A stretch of DNA of 64,000 nt, taken from contig NZ_CP157575.1 of NCBI RefSeq assembly GCF_051628905.1, positions 682,001 through 746,000 of the forward strand. The letters run 5' to 3'. A model generated the notes under the pieces. It was not told the origin of the DNA, did not search any database, and saw only the letters and a list, made by a program, of their open reading frames with translations. Below are positions 24,263 through 33,508 of this stretch, in pieces (the first letter of the stretch is position 1; the number at the start of each line of letters is the position of its first letter). The position numbers and the translations under genes are program-made. The stretch comes from Asaia sp037151935. GTDB taxonomy: Bacteria > Pseudomonadota > Alphaproteobacteria > Acetobacterales > Acetobacteraceae.

Positions 24263-27151
24263 ATGCCCACGCCTTCTCGCGCCTCGCCCTACGACGCTCC
24301 CGCCCTGATCTCAACGCGCGCGCGCGCTTCCGTCCTCACACCGGATGGCGAGATCCTGTCGCTCGCTGCGCAGGAGGCAGCCTCGCTGCTCGCGACCCTT
24401 CCCGCCCCTTTGCTGATTCACGGCCCTGCAACGATCAGGCGGCTGGGCCTGACACCGCCGGGGCAGGTCGTCCCGTGGTTCGACTTACTCGAACTCTTCC
24501 TGTTTCTTTTTCCTACACGCGCTGTCGTGCCTACACCGCGCGGCATGGGCCTGGCGCTCGGCCTCACTCCGCCCGAGCATTGCGAGGCGGATTTCCTTCT
24601 GCTCCTGCTCGACAAGCTTCGTCAGGCCCTCGATTCCATGGTGACCTCGCGAGACGCCGACACGCTGCGTGCCCTCCTGCCCCTGCTTTCTCGTGCAGGC
24701 TGGGCCTGGGCCGGTTTCATCGAGGAAAGCCTCGAAGCGCATCCGAGCCAGAATCGCCACCCCTATGAAGCGCTGCGCGTGTGGCGCCGCCTGCCCCGAT
24801 GGGAGGAAATGGCCCAACGTCCGCCGCCGGGCAGCCGCCCCGTCGCCCCTGCCGAGGCACGAGCCCGCCTGACACGCATTCTCGGCGAAGACGCGGAGAC
24901 ACGCCCCGGTCAGGCCGACTATGCCTCTGCCGTGACACAGGCCCTCGCCCCGAGAGAAGGCGCGGGCATTCCCGAAATCGTTCTGGCCGAAGCCGGCACC
25001 GGTACAGGCAAGACACTGGGCTATATTGCACCAGCCAGTGTCTGGGCCGAGCAGAATGACGGCCCCGTCTGGGTCTCGACCTATACGCGCCATCTGCAAC
25101 GCCAGATCGAGCAGGAGTTGCGGCGGCTTTACCCTGACGACGCTGAGCGTCGTGACGCGGTGGTGTTACGCAAGGGGCGCGAGAACTATCTCTGCCTGCT
25201 GAATATGGAAGACGCGGTCAATACGCTCGCTTCACGCCCCTCACCGTCTCCTGCAGCGCTTATCGGCCTGTCCATGCTCGCCCGTTGGGCAGAAGCCACC
25301 GAGGATGGCGATCTGATGGGCGGCGATCTGCCCGGCTGGTTCGGCGACATCTTCGGCGGCGGCGTTCTGTTCGGCATGGCCGATCGTCGCGGCGAATGTA
25401 TTCACGGCGCCTGCCCGCATTATCAGACCTGTTTTGTCGAGCACTCCATCCGCCGCGCCCGTGGCGCACGGCTGGTCATCGCCAATCATGCACTCGTTCT
25501 CTCTCAGGCAAGCTGGTCGAGCCTGGCGCGGGACGACGTGCCGGATGAAGATCAACTTCCCACGCGCTATTTCTTCGATGAGGGGCATCATCTGCCCGAG
25601 GCCGCCGATAGTGCCTTTTCTCTCGCCCTGTCCGGGCTGGAAGCCGCCGAGCTGCGGCGGTGGCTGCTGGGCGCCGAAGGCAGTCGCTCCCGCGCGCGCG
25701 GCCTGCGCCGCCGCCTCGAAGATCTGGTGGCCACCTCGCCCGTTCTCGACGCCCCGCTCGAGGCCATTCTGGGCGCAGCCCATGCCCTGCCCGCGCCCGG
25801 ATGGCTGGGGCGGTTGAACGGCGAAGATAACGCGCCCCAGCCAAGCGTACCCGACCTCATCGCCAACCCATCCGAACAGTTCTTTCAAGCGCTCAGAGCA
25901 CAGCTCGAAGCCAGACGCATCGGCACTCAGGGGCAGGATTCCTCGGAATGCGGACTGCACCCGGCAGGTGAGGCCCTGCGTGAAGCGACGGGGCCACTCG
26001 ATACTGCCTTGCGACGCCTGCTCACGCCTTTGCAAACGCTGGTCGAGCGCCTCAAATCCCTGCTTAGCGAGCCCGATGACGCACTCGAAGCCGCCCAGAG
26101 ATTGCGCATAGAGGCGATGATCCGTTCACTCAGACGTCGCGCCATCGCACGTGTCGAAGGGTGGATCGCGATGCTCGATACAGTTCTGGGCGAGGAAGAT
26201 ACTCCCGATAGCGCGTTCATCGATCTGATACGCACCGAGTATGTTTCTGGCAGGCAGGGGGAGACCGATATCGGGCTGCATCGTCACTGGCGCGATCCCA
26301 CCATTCCTTTCGCCTCGGTCATGCAGGGACCGGCCCATGGCCTGCTGATTACTTCGGCGACATTGCGCGACCAGACACCGTTTTCGGGCCCCAACGGACC
26401 CGACCCACGTCAGGTCGAGCAGAGCTGGCACGCCGCAGAGACGCGGCTCGGCACGCCGCATTTCATCAAGCCACCGTTTCGGGCCTCGCTCCTCAGCCCG
26501 TTCGATTATGCGCATCAGACACGCGCCCTGATCGTGACGGATGTACCGCAGAACGATCTCGATGCACTGGCTGGCGCCTATCGTTTGCTGTTTCTGGCAT
26601 CTCAAGGCGGCGCGCTCGGGCTGTTCACCGCGATCTCGCGCCTGCGCGCGGTGCATCAGCGCATTGCCGCACCACTCGAAGAGGCGGGTTTGCCACTCTA
26701 TGCCCAGCATGTCGACACGATGGATAATGCCACGCTCGTCGATATCTTCCGCACGGAGCTGCATTCCTGCCTGCTCGGCACGGATGCGATGCGTGACGGG
26801 GTGGACGTGCCGGGTCAGGCGCTGCGTCTGGTGGTGTTCGAACGCACTCCGTGGCCACGGCCGGATATCCTGCATCGGGAAAGACGCAAGGCCCTCTCTC
26901 CTGACGACCCGCGCGATTATGACGATCGTCTGACACGCATGAGGCTACGCCAGGCTTTCGGGCGCCTGATACGCAAGGGCGATGACCGGGGCATCTTCGT
27001 CATTCTTGACCGGCGCATGCCCTCCCGCCTGCTCTCGGCTTTCCCTGACGGCGTTGCGGTCGAGCGCGTCAGCCTGGCGGAAGCCGTGCGACAGATCGGC
27101 GGTTTTCTGCCCATCGCCCCTGCGACAAGCTTGCCGGAACCCCAAGAATAA
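24263..27151 (+). CDS. DinG/Rad3-like ATP-dependent DNA helicase
   Basis: Superfamily 2 helicase of 962 residues. The Walker A is AGTGTGKTLGYIAPA (~246-260), preceded by a ~230-residue N-terminal domain particular to this alphaproteobacterial group. The DEAH box is written FFDEGHHLPEAAD. Between them lies a cysteine set (NYLCLLN ... GECIHGACPHYQTCF) that suits the [4Fe-4S] cluster of XPD/DinG helicases. Helicase motifs V-VI are near TDAMRDGVDVPGQ and RLRQAFGRLIRKGDD. Relatives unwind forked DNA, R-loops or G-quadruplexes during repair. It is divergent from lysK and lies 13 bases upstream of the glycosyltransferase gene, which may share its message. Confidence 0.9.
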   Translation: MPTPSRASPYDAPALISTRARASVLTPDGEILSLAAQEAASLLATLPAPLLIHGPATIRRLGLTPPGQVVPWFDLLELFLFLFPTRAVVPTPRGMGLALGLTPPEHCEADFLLLLLDKLRQALDSMVTSRDADTLRALLPLLSRAGWAWAGFIEESLEAHPSQNRHPYEALRVWRRLPRWEEMAQRPPPGSRPVAPAEARARLTRILGEDAETRPGQADYASAVTQALAPREGAGIPEIVLAEAGTGTGKTLGYIAPASVWAEQNDGPVWVSTYTRHLQRQIEQELRRLYPDDAERRDAVVLRKGRENYLCLLNMEDAVNTLASRPSPSPAALIGLSMLARWAEATEDGDLMGGDLPGWFGDIFGGGVLFGMADRRGECIHGACPHYQTCFVEHSIRRARGARLVIANHALVLSQASWSSLARDDVPDEDQLPTRYFFDEGHHLPEAADSAFSLALSGLEAAELRRWLLGAEGSRSRARGLRRRLEDLVATSPVLDAPLEAILGAAHALPAPGWLGRLNGEDNAPQPSVPDLIANPSEQFFQALRAQLEARRIGTQGQDSSECGLHPAGEALREATGPLDTALRRLLTPLQTLVERLKSLLSEPDDALEAAQRLRIEAMIRSLRRRAIARVEGWIAMLDTVLGEEDTPDSAFIDLIRTEYVSGRQGETDIGLHRHWRDPTIPFASVMQGPAHGLLITSATLRDQTPFSGPNGPDPRQVEQSWHAAETRLGTPHFIKPPFRASLLSPFDYAHQTRALIVTDVPQNDLDALAGAYRLLFLASQGGALGLFTAISRLRAVHQRIAAPLEEAGLPLYAQHVDTMDNATLVDIFRTELHSCLLGTDAMRDGVDVPGQALRLVVFERTPWPRPDILHRERRKALSPDDPRDYDDRLTRMRLRQAFGRLIRKGDDRGIFVILDRRMPSRLLSAFPDGVAVERVSLAEAVRQIGGFLPIAPATSLPEPQE

Positions 27152-27164
27152 GAGGGATGCAACC

Positions 27165-28229
27165 ATGACCGAGACGGCCCTGATCACCATGTTCGGCGAC
27201 GCCCTCGTTTCAAGCAGTGACGGGAACGCGAAGGACGCCCTCGAAGGCGTCGTTCTGGAACGGCGCAACATTCCGTTTTTGAGCCTCGAAGGTAACCGCC
27301 TGGTCAACGCCCCCCGCTCCATTGGCATCGTGGCCCTGCGCCCCTACGTCTATCGGCTGCACGATGCACAGGGCCGGGTCTATTCTCACGCCCCCGACGG
27401 AACGCGGGATGACGTCATGGAGCGGGCAAGCTGGAGCGAACTCTCCTGCCTCAATCTGCGGCGTTTCCCCGAAATTGCGCCATCAGCCGGTGATTTCGCG
27501 CCCATCCCGCGATTGCTGCATTTCATCTGCAACGATCCCGCGACGCTTGACCCAGCCTTCGTCACGAATATCGCACAGGTGACAGCGCTCAATCCCGGCT
27601 GGACTGTGCATGTCTGGGACGAAGCGTCACGGTTCCAGTTCATTTCGGATCATTATGGCTGGGATGTTCTGAAAATCTATTTGATGATTGGTGGCGAATA
27701 TGGTGCGGCCAAAGCCGATTTCTTTCGCTATCTGCTGATCTATCGTCTGGGCGGAGTCTATCTCGATCTGAAATCGTCGATGTCGCGACCGCTGGAGGCG
27801 ATCCTTCGCCCGGATGACCAGTATCTGATTTCGCAATGGAACATGTCGGGCTCAGGCCGCCATGCAGGCTGGGGTCTCGGCGCCTCGATCGCTCATGTGA
27901 AAGGCGGCGAATACCAGCAATGGTTCCTGATCGCGCGTCCGGCTCATCCCTATCTGCGACGGGTGATCCAGCTCGTCATGACCAAGATCCTCACCTATCG
28001 CCCCGATGTGCATGGTGTGGGTGCCGTAACCACGTTCAACATCACGGGGCCTCATGCCTATACGAAGGCAATCCATGCTGTCCGCGAAGATTTTGCGCAT
28101 CGCGTGTGCGACGCCGAAACAGACGGCCTGATCTACGCGTCCATCGAGAACCACCGAGAACGCAGTGGCAGCACCTACCGCGAAGCACGCACACCGCTCG
28201 TGACGGGCAATGAATCCTGTCTCTGCTAG
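27165..28229 (+). CDS. GT32-type glycosyltransferase (DXD sugar-binding region)
   Basis: Putative glycosyltransferase of 354 residues of the Gly_transf_sug/OCH1-like class. The central region reads IPRLLHFICNDPATLDP (~105-120), the family's strand-1 IPKxIHxxW-like motif, then WTVHVWDE, and later RYLLIYRLGGVYLDLKSSMSRPLE (~185-208), where the usual DxD metal site appears as DLK. This Asp-x-Lys form occurs in a subset of bacterial relatives, so it is not by itself a sign of inactivity. The N-terminal ~100 residues are specific to this protein. I chose the ATG at 27165 because AGAGGG precedes it at about six bases; earlier in-frame codons overlap the helicase gene. It probably decorates a surface glycan; the acceptor is unknown. 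Confidence 0.8.
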   Translation: MTETALITMFGDALVSSSDGNAKDALEGVVLERRNIPFLSLEGNRLVNAPRSIGIVALRPYVYRLHDAQGRVYSHAPDGTRDDVMERASWSELSCLNLRRFPEIAPSAGDFAPIPRLLHFICNDPATLDPAFVTNIAQVTALNPGWTVHVWDEASRFQFISDHYGWDVLKIYLMIGGEYGAAKADFFRYLLIYRLGGVYLDLKSSMSRPLEAILRPDDQYLISQWNMSGSGRHAGWGLGASIAHVKGGEYQQWFLIARPAHPYLRRVIQLVMTKILTYRPDVHGVGAVTTFNITGPHAYTKAIHAVREDFAHRVCDAETDGLIYASIENHRERSGSTYREARTPLVTGNESCLC

Positions 28230-28242
28230 GCAGAACGACCAC

Positions 28243-28271
28243 AGGGGAAGGGCTTTGTGGCCGCTTCCCCT
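28243..28271 (+). terminator. Hairpin after glycosyltransferase gene
   Basis: AGGGGAAG (28243-28250) pairs with CTTCCCCT (28264-28271), with GGC/GCC extending the stem inward. Only ATTTCG follows, so the U-tract is weak. Confidence 0.6.
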
Positions 28272-28298
28272 ATTTCGATCGCACCATAACGACAAGGT

Positions 28299-28326
28299 TT
28301 TCCCGGCGCATTGAGGCGCCGGGAAA
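28299..28326 (-). terminator. Hairpin downstream of TonB-dependent receptor
   Basis: TTTCCCGGCGC (28299-28309) pairs perfectly with GCGCCGGGAAA (28316-28326), loop ATTGAG. It ends seven bases before the stop of the minus-strand receptor gene. No U-run follows, so it may be a terminator of the Rho-assisted kind or an mRNA-end stem. Confidence 0.6.
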
Positions 28327-28332
28327 GAGGCG

Positions 28333-31284
28333 TCAGAAATTCACGCCAGCCTGAAGGAAGACGTAGCGGCCCATATAGAGATCGCCGTAAAGCCCTGCGG
28401 CGCTGTTCGTCGAGGCATCGGCCACGAAAGGCGGCTGCTTGTCGAACAGGTTGTTCACGCCACCGGTGAAGTTCCAGCGGTTCAGACGGTAATTGACCGT
28501 CAGATCATGCGAGAAAATACCGGGCGTCTTGTAGCGGCCATAGCCGAGCGCCGTGCTGAGATCCTGCGATCCGTTGTTCCAGACCATGCCACCCGTATAT
28601 TTGAGCATGTAGGTGACGCCCCAATTGCCATGCTGCCAGTTAAGCGTGGCGTAGTCGCGCACGCGCGGCTGACCTGTGCCCGACTGATACATCAGACGAC
28701 CGGCATAGTTGTACCACTGCCCACCCGGCTCATTCTGTTGCAGATAGCTGATGAGCTGCTGGAAGTTATTACCCAGCGTGACGACATCCTTACGCGTGAC
28801 ACGGATACGATAATCGAGATCGAAATCGATACCGCTTGTGCGCAGGCCACCGATATTGGCGTAGTAATCGGTCACCGAATTGAGCTGACTCGTACCGGAG
28901 ACGCGGGTGATGTTATTGCAGTAATTCGAGCTTGCGCCAGTGTAGCACTGATCGAGAATATACTGGGAGCTCAGATAAGAGACCATGTTCTTGATCGTGT
29001 AGTGCCAGTATTCGACCGAGGCCGACAGACCGGGTACCCAGCGCGGCGTGATGACCGTGCCAACCGTATAGGTACGACCGGTTTCGGGCTTTAGCGCGGC
29101 ATTACCACCATAGAGCGTCGGAACCTGACCCGAATTGGCGGCAACGAAGGTCGAGGTATTGATGCCCTGTTTAGCGCAATTGGCAACGACATTGGCAGAG
29201 AGCGAGCCATAGGAGCTGGCCTGAGCGCAGGGATCGGTTGCCGAAGCATAGCCGAGGCTACCACCCGAATAGAGTTCGTAGACATTCGGCTGGCGATAGG
29301 AAGTGCCGATCGTGGCGCGGAAGCGGATATCCTGAATAGGCGCCCAGTTGATCGAGGCCTTCCAGTTTTTCGTGCCACCGAATGTGCTGTAGGACGAATA
29401 ACGCCCCTGCGCATCGATGGTCAGATCCTTGGCGAGGAAAACATCGCGCAGCAACGTGGCCTTGCCTTCAAGGTAGCCTTCCGTGACGTTGAACCCGCCG
29501 CCCGTATAGGAGGCAGAGTTGGTCAACGTGTCGCCGGAGGCAACCACGGCATCGGGATGATAGGCCAGTTGCTCGCCACGATGTTCCATGCCCAGCGCGA
29601 AGCCGAGATCGCCACCGCCCTTCCAGGGCATGGTCGCGACATGGTTGTTGTGCATGCGCAGGTTCAGATCGCGCAGCTGGTAATAATAATGGTCGTGGCT
29701 GGTGTAGTTCGAATAGGCCGCCGCCGCCGAGGAGAGCGGCTTGAACGGATCGGACAGCACGCAGCCGGCAGAGGCCTGACAGACCGAAGGATTATAGACC
29801 AGCGCACTGCTTGAGTCCGTTGGGTCCACCTGCTCGAGACCATAAGACTGAAGCAGCTTGGCATAATTGCCCACGCCCGACATCTGCGATGTCACCTGGT
29901 TCCAGCCATAGGTGTAGGACAGATCGTACATCCAGCCATGGGTAATTTCACCCTTGGCACCAGCGATCGCCGTATAGGTATCGGTCGCGGTTTCGGTGCG
30001 ACGATTACCCCACTCGCCGTAACGCTTATACATCAGCACGTCTTCGCCGAACGTGTTGTAGGGCGCGTCAGCAGGAATGACGAGGCTCGACGGCAGATTG
30101 GACGGATAGATGCTGCCCGTCATCGGCTCAGGCGCCAGCATGGTGCTGGAGGTACGATGGCTGTACTGGAAATTGGCATAGGGCGTGAAGTGCTTGTTCA
30201 CGTCGTAATGCGCATCGAAAGACAGCGTCGAGTTCTGCAGCGAGTTGGTGAGCGATTGCTGCGAACCGTAGTTATAGCGGTCTGCCGATGTCGCCGTGTG
30301 ATAGCCCGAGCCGCTGGCATTGGGGATATACGTACCGGAATCGGTGAAATACTTGCCGCTGGTCGGGATGGACGAACCGAACAGCAGATCCGATGAATCG
30401 ACCGGGTCGTTGGTCTGCACATTGCGCGACCAGGCACGGTTGCGCTGCATGATGCCGCTCGACGTCATGTAGGAGCCGAACAGCGTGACGTTGCCCTTGC
30501 CATGGTCGAAATTCCAGCCCTTGTAGCCGGAAATCTGACCGGTCTGGCCGTCGCCCACATCGGAGATACCACCCTTGACGGTGATATTCGCGTCGTTCAG
30601 GTCGTGGCGCATCTTGATGTTGATGACGCCCGCCACGGCATCGGCGCCGTAAAGCTCAGAGCCGCCATCCTTCAGGATTTCGATGCTCGCAACCTGAAAG
30701 ACGTTGATCGTGTTCAGATCGACGCAGCTGTTATTGCCGTTGAGGGTCGTGCGCTTGCCATCGATCAGCACCAGCGTGCGGTTCTGGCCGAGGTTGCGCA
30801 GATCGACACAGGACGAACCACCAGTGCCATTGGTCTGCGAGTTATACGTGCCCGAAGAACCGACCGAAGGCAGGCGCTGCAGATAGTCACCCACCGTGCT
30901 CGCACCGGTCTGCATGATCTGCTTGGCCGTGATGATCTGCACAGGGTTCGCATTGGCGTTGTTCGAAGTGCTGAGCGCCGAGCCCGTCACCACGATGTTT
31001 TCGCTGCCGCCACGCGTTGCCCCATCGGCCACAGGAGCAAAGGCGTTGCGCTGAGCCGAGACGCTGCGCGTGGCCGCTGGCATGGCGAGCGGTGCCGCGG
31101 AGGACGCCGTCGCTGTGCTGCGAGCCGCCACAGGCGCTGTGCCGCGCTTTGCTTTCTTGACTGCCTTATGGGCGTGGGCCGCCTGAGTCGTGGCGGCCTG
31201 CGCAAATGCACCCTGACTGAAAGCCAGGCCGGCCCCCAGAGCAGATGCCAGCAACAGCTTTCGTTTCGTTCCGATTGTCTTCAT
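28333..31284 (-). CDS. TonB-dependent outer-membrane receptor
   Basis: Outer-membrane receptor of 983 residues. A signal peptide (RKLLLASALGAGLAFSQGAFAQA, residues ~8-30) leads to a linker rich in Ala and Ser. The plug domain follows at ~95-240, with the TonB-box-like region ENIVVTGSA (~94-103) and LKDGGSELYGADAVAGVINI, the canonical end of the plug. The rest is a large 22-stranded barrel full of Gly/Asn/Tyr strands, ending with the aromatic VFLQAGVNF. Two plug cysteines (SSCVDLRN and NSCVDLNT) may form a disulfide. Relatives import siderophores, vitamin B12, sugars or peptides; the substrate is not evident. The neighbours (SDR/LysR) give no clue. An inverted repeat upstream may be its control site. 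Confidence 0.93.
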   Translation of the reverse strand: MKTIGTKRKLLLASALGAGLAFSQGAFAQAATTQAAHAHKAVKKAKRGTAPVAARSTATASSAAPLAMPAATRSVSAQRNAFAPVADGATRGGSENIVVTGSALSTSNNANANPVQIITAKQIMQTGASTVGDYLQRLPSVGSSGTYNSQTNGTGGSSCVDLRNLGQNRTLVLIDGKRTTLNGNNSCVDLNTINVFQVASIEILKDGGSELYGADAVAGVINIKMRHDLNDANITVKGGISDVGDGQTGQISGYKGWNFDHGKGNVTLFGSYMTSSGIMQRNRAWSRNVQTNDPVDSSDLLFGSSIPTSGKYFTDSGTYIPNASGSGYHTATSADRYNYGSQQSLTNSLQNSTLSFDAHYDVNKHFTPYANFQYSHRTSSTMLAPEPMTGSIYPSNLPSSLVIPADAPYNTFGEDVLMYKRYGEWGNRRTETATDTYTAIAGAKGEITHGWMYDLSYTYGWNQVTSQMSGVGNYAKLLQSYGLEQVDPTDSSSALVYNPSVCQASAGCVLSDPFKPLSSAAAAYSNYTSHDHYYYQLRDLNLRMHNNHVATMPWKGGGDLGFALGMEHRGEQLAYHPDAVVASGDTLTNSASYTGGGFNVTEGYLEGKATLLRDVFLAKDLTIDAQGRYSSYSTFGGTKNWKASINWAPIQDIRFRATIGTSYRQPNVYELYSGGSLGYASATDPCAQASSYGSLSANVVANCAKQGINTSTFVAANSGQVPTLYGGNAALKPETGRTYTVGTVITPRWVPGLSASVEYWHYTIKNMVSYLSSQYILDQCYTGASSNYCNNITRVSGTSQLNSVTDYYANIGGLRTSGIDFDLDYRIRVTRKDVVTLGNNFQQLISYLQQNEPGGQWYNYAGRLMYQSGTGQPRVRDYATLNWQHGNWGVTYMLKYTGGMVWNNGSQDLSTALGYGRYKTPGIFSHDLTVNYRLNRWNFTGGVNNLFDKQPPFVADASTNSAAGLYGDLYMGRYVFLQAGVNF

Positions 31285-31325
31285 GTGTCCTCACCGTCCA
31301 TCAGGCGTTCTGATGTCAGAAAGAT

Positions 31326-31362
31326 TTCACAATCGAAAATACGTCTAGGTCTTTATTGTGAA
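31326..31362. promoter_or_regulatory. Inverted 8-mer upstream of TonB-dependent receptor
   Basis: TTCACAAT (31326-31333) and ATTGTGAA (31355-31362) are exact inverted copies with centres 29 bases apart, 42-78 bases upstream of the receptor start. The spacing suits two helical faces or a looped operator. The regulator is unknown. Confidence 0.4.
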
Positions 31363-31716
31363 TCCGAAACGGGAGACAGCTCCGGTTGCGAAAAAGTCAC
31401 ATCGTTACTTACATATGACAGATTCCGACTTGAAAGAAGATGATACGTGTCCAATAGATACATTTCGATATTCTCCGATCCAGAGAGGAAACAGGCCTTA
31501 CATTCGGCCATACAGGCCCATCGTTAAATTTTCAGTAGCGCGTCCACTCTCTCGAATCGCGTTGATATTGCACGACGATTTGTCACTACGCGCCCTGTTC
31601 CAACCGGATGATGCCGTCCTGCGGGTTGGAAATTGACGTTTGTTTCGGAGAGGGTCGCTCCAGTGAAATTTCCAGTAAATATAGCGCGTCCCATGTATCG
31701 AAAAATATCAATTACC
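31363..31716. other. Gene-free stretch between receptor and SDR gene
   Basis: About 350 bases, visibly more AT-rich than the neighbouring genes. Short open frames on both strands overlap each other and show no similarity. I see no hairpin with a U-run after the SDR gene. Confidence 0.5.
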
Positions 31717-32478
31717 TCAGAGCGACTGACCTCCAGATACTTCGATACGCTGCGCATTCACCCAGCGATTATCCTCCGACAGCAAAGAGGCGATCATCGG
31801 GCCGATATCCTCGGGCAGGCCAACACGACCTAGGGCGGTATTCTGGGCGATCTGCCGGGCTATCTCGGGATTGTCTCGCACCATCCCCCCGGAGAAATCG
31901 GTCTGGATGGCCCCCGGCGCCACGGTATTGACTGTAATGCCTCTCGGCCCGAGTTCCTTGGCCATATAGCGCGTCATGGTCTCGACGGCCGCTTTCATCG
32001 ACCCGTAGACAATTCGTCCGGGATAGATGATCCGTGTCAGCCCCGAGGAAATGTTCAGGATGCGCCCACCGTCGCACAGCAGGGGCAGAAGCGCCTGGGT
32101 GAGAAAGAACGGCCCCTTCAGATGCTCGGCATAGATACGGTCGAATTCCGCCTCTGTCGTATCGGCCAGCGTGCCTGTGTGAGACGAACCTGCCATGTTC
32201 ACCAGATAATCGACCTTCGTTAAGCCCCATCCGGCAAGCGTCTCACCTACCGTCTGCGCAAACGCCTCGAAAGAGGCCGTCTTGGCGACGTCGAGTTCAA
32301 GCGCCTGACCCGGCAAGCCTGCCTCATGCAAGATGGCGAGAACCTCTTCAGCAGCCTTGCGATTGCTCTTATAGGTGAAGATCGCTCCGACGCCCCGCTG
32401 GGCAAGCGCCTCGACACTCGCCCGGCCCAGGCCACGACTGCCACCGGTGATCACCGCGATTTTTCTAGTGCTGGTCAT
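31717..32478 (-). CDS. SDR family oxidoreductase
   Basis: Classical short-chain dehydrogenase/reductase of 253 residues. The cofactor motif is TGGSRGLGRAS near residue 11; an Arg after it favours NADPH. NMAGSSHTG follows at ~90, then the catalytic Ser in ILNISSGLTR and the Tyr-x3-Lys as YGSMKAAVE. The C-terminal phrase RGITVNTVAPGAIQTDFSGG is typical of fabG-like members. The substrate is unknown. The minus strand carries AGGAG-ATGAAT-ATG; the second ATG (32478) has the correct six-base spacing from the Shine-Dalgarno, so I use it. It is divergent from the LysR gene that starts at 32582, the classic arrangement of a LysR regulator controlling an adjacent dehydrogenase. Confidence 0.92.
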   Translation of the reverse strand: MTSTRKIAVITGGSRGLGRASVEALAQRGVGAIFTYKSNRKAAEEVLAILHEAGLPGQALELDVAKTASFEAFAQTVGETLAGWGLTKVDYLVNMAGSSHTGTLADTTEAEFDRIYAEHLKGPFFLTQALLPLLCDGGRILNISSGLTRIIYPGRIVYGSMKAAVETMTRYMAKELGPRGITVNTVAPGAIQTDFSGGMVRDNPEIARQIAQNTALGRVGLPEDIGPMIASLLSEDNRWVNAQRIEVSGGQSL

Positions 32479-32581
32479 ATTCATCTCCTGTTTCTCAGAT
32501 GGGCACAGATCATCACGCAGCACCGCTTGCGATAAGACGTTGTTTCCTGTCAGGATTGTTCAGCTGAACGGAATAATAATC

Positions 32582-33508
32582 ATGGACAGACTGGCTTCGC
32601 TGACCCTTTTCCTGCGCGTGATCGAGCGCGGCAGCTTCACCGCAGCCGCTCATGATTGCGGGGTGTCGCGCCCGGCCGCGACCGCGGCCATTCAGGCGCT
32701 CGAACTACGCCTCGGCACGAGATTACTGCAACGTTCGACGCGCCATGTTCAGCCGACGGAAGAAGGACGTCTCTATTATCAACGCTGCCAGAGCATCGTC
32801 GCTGCGTTGGAGGAGGCCGACAGCATGGTTGGCGGCGCGCTATCGGGCACGATACGCGTGGATACGGTCGGCCATCTGGCGCGAACAATCCTTCTCCCCG
32901 CCCTCCCCGATTTTCTGTCACGCCACCCAGGGCTGAACGTGCATCTGGGCGAAGGCGAAAGGCTGGTCGATCTGCTGCGCGAAGGGGTGGATTGCGTCAT
33001 ACGGGGCGGCCCGCTGCCAGACAGCGACATGATCGCGCGACCGCTTGGCTTACTGCACGAAGCTACGGTAGCAAGCCCTGACTATCTGCAAAGACACGGC
33101 ACGCCTCGTACGCCCGACGATCTGGACGGCCATCAGATGATCGCCTTTGTCTCTTCCCGAACGAAAGAGATCCTGCCGCTCGAATTCTCGACTGAAGAGG
33201 GGCTGGTCGAACGGCTCATTCCGGCACGATTGCTCGTTTCGGGGGCCGAAACCTCTGCCGAAGCGGCACGACTTGGCCTCGGTCTGGCTCAGGCGCCACG
33301 CTATCGCTTCGAAGCCGATCTCACCGCAGGCACGTTGATCGAGGTTCTGGCCGGATACCCCCCAGCCCCTACGCCACTCACACTGCTCTATCCCAGCAAT
33401 CGGCAACTCGCCCCACGCGTGCGGGTGTTCATGACGTGGGCGCAGGAGTTGTTCTCCACCTTCTTCAAGCAGCAAGCACACCCCTTCACGGATGGATCAA
33501 AACGCTGA
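32582..33508 (+). CDS. LysR family transcriptional regulator (divergent from SDR gene)
   Basis: LysR-type regulator of 308 residues. The N-terminal winged helix is MDRLASLTLFLRVIERGSF...AATAAIQALELRLGTRLLQRSTR (1-57). The rest is a two-lobe effector domain (~90-295), with the region DCVIRGGPLPDSDMIARPLG that matches the CrgA-like subgroup. The frame is open further upstream, but the ATG at 32582 opens with the family's usual sequence and follows GGAATAA. The 103-base space to the divergent SDR gene probably holds the shared operator. It overlaps the tail of the next LysR gene by 12 bases, tail to tail. Confidence 0.93.
   Translation: MDRLASLTLFLRVIERGSFTAAAHDCGVSRPAATAAIQALELRLGTRLLQRSTRHVQPTEEGRLYYQRCQSIVAALEEADSMVGGALSGTIRVDTVGHLARTILLPALPDFLSRHPGLNVHLGEGERLVDLLREGVDCVIRGGPLPDSDMIARPLGLLHEATVASPDYLQRHGTPRTPDDLDGHQMIAFVSSRTKEILPLEFSTEEGLVERLIPARLLVSGAETSAEAARLGLGLAQAPRYRFEADLTAGTLIEVLAGYPPAPTPLTLLYPSNRQLAPRVRVFMTWAQELFSTFFKQQAHPFTDGSKR

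Noticed and set aside
30502..31443. 313-codon plus-strand open frame
   Set aside because: Antisense to the signal peptide and plug domain of the TonB-dependent receptor; no recognisable fold.
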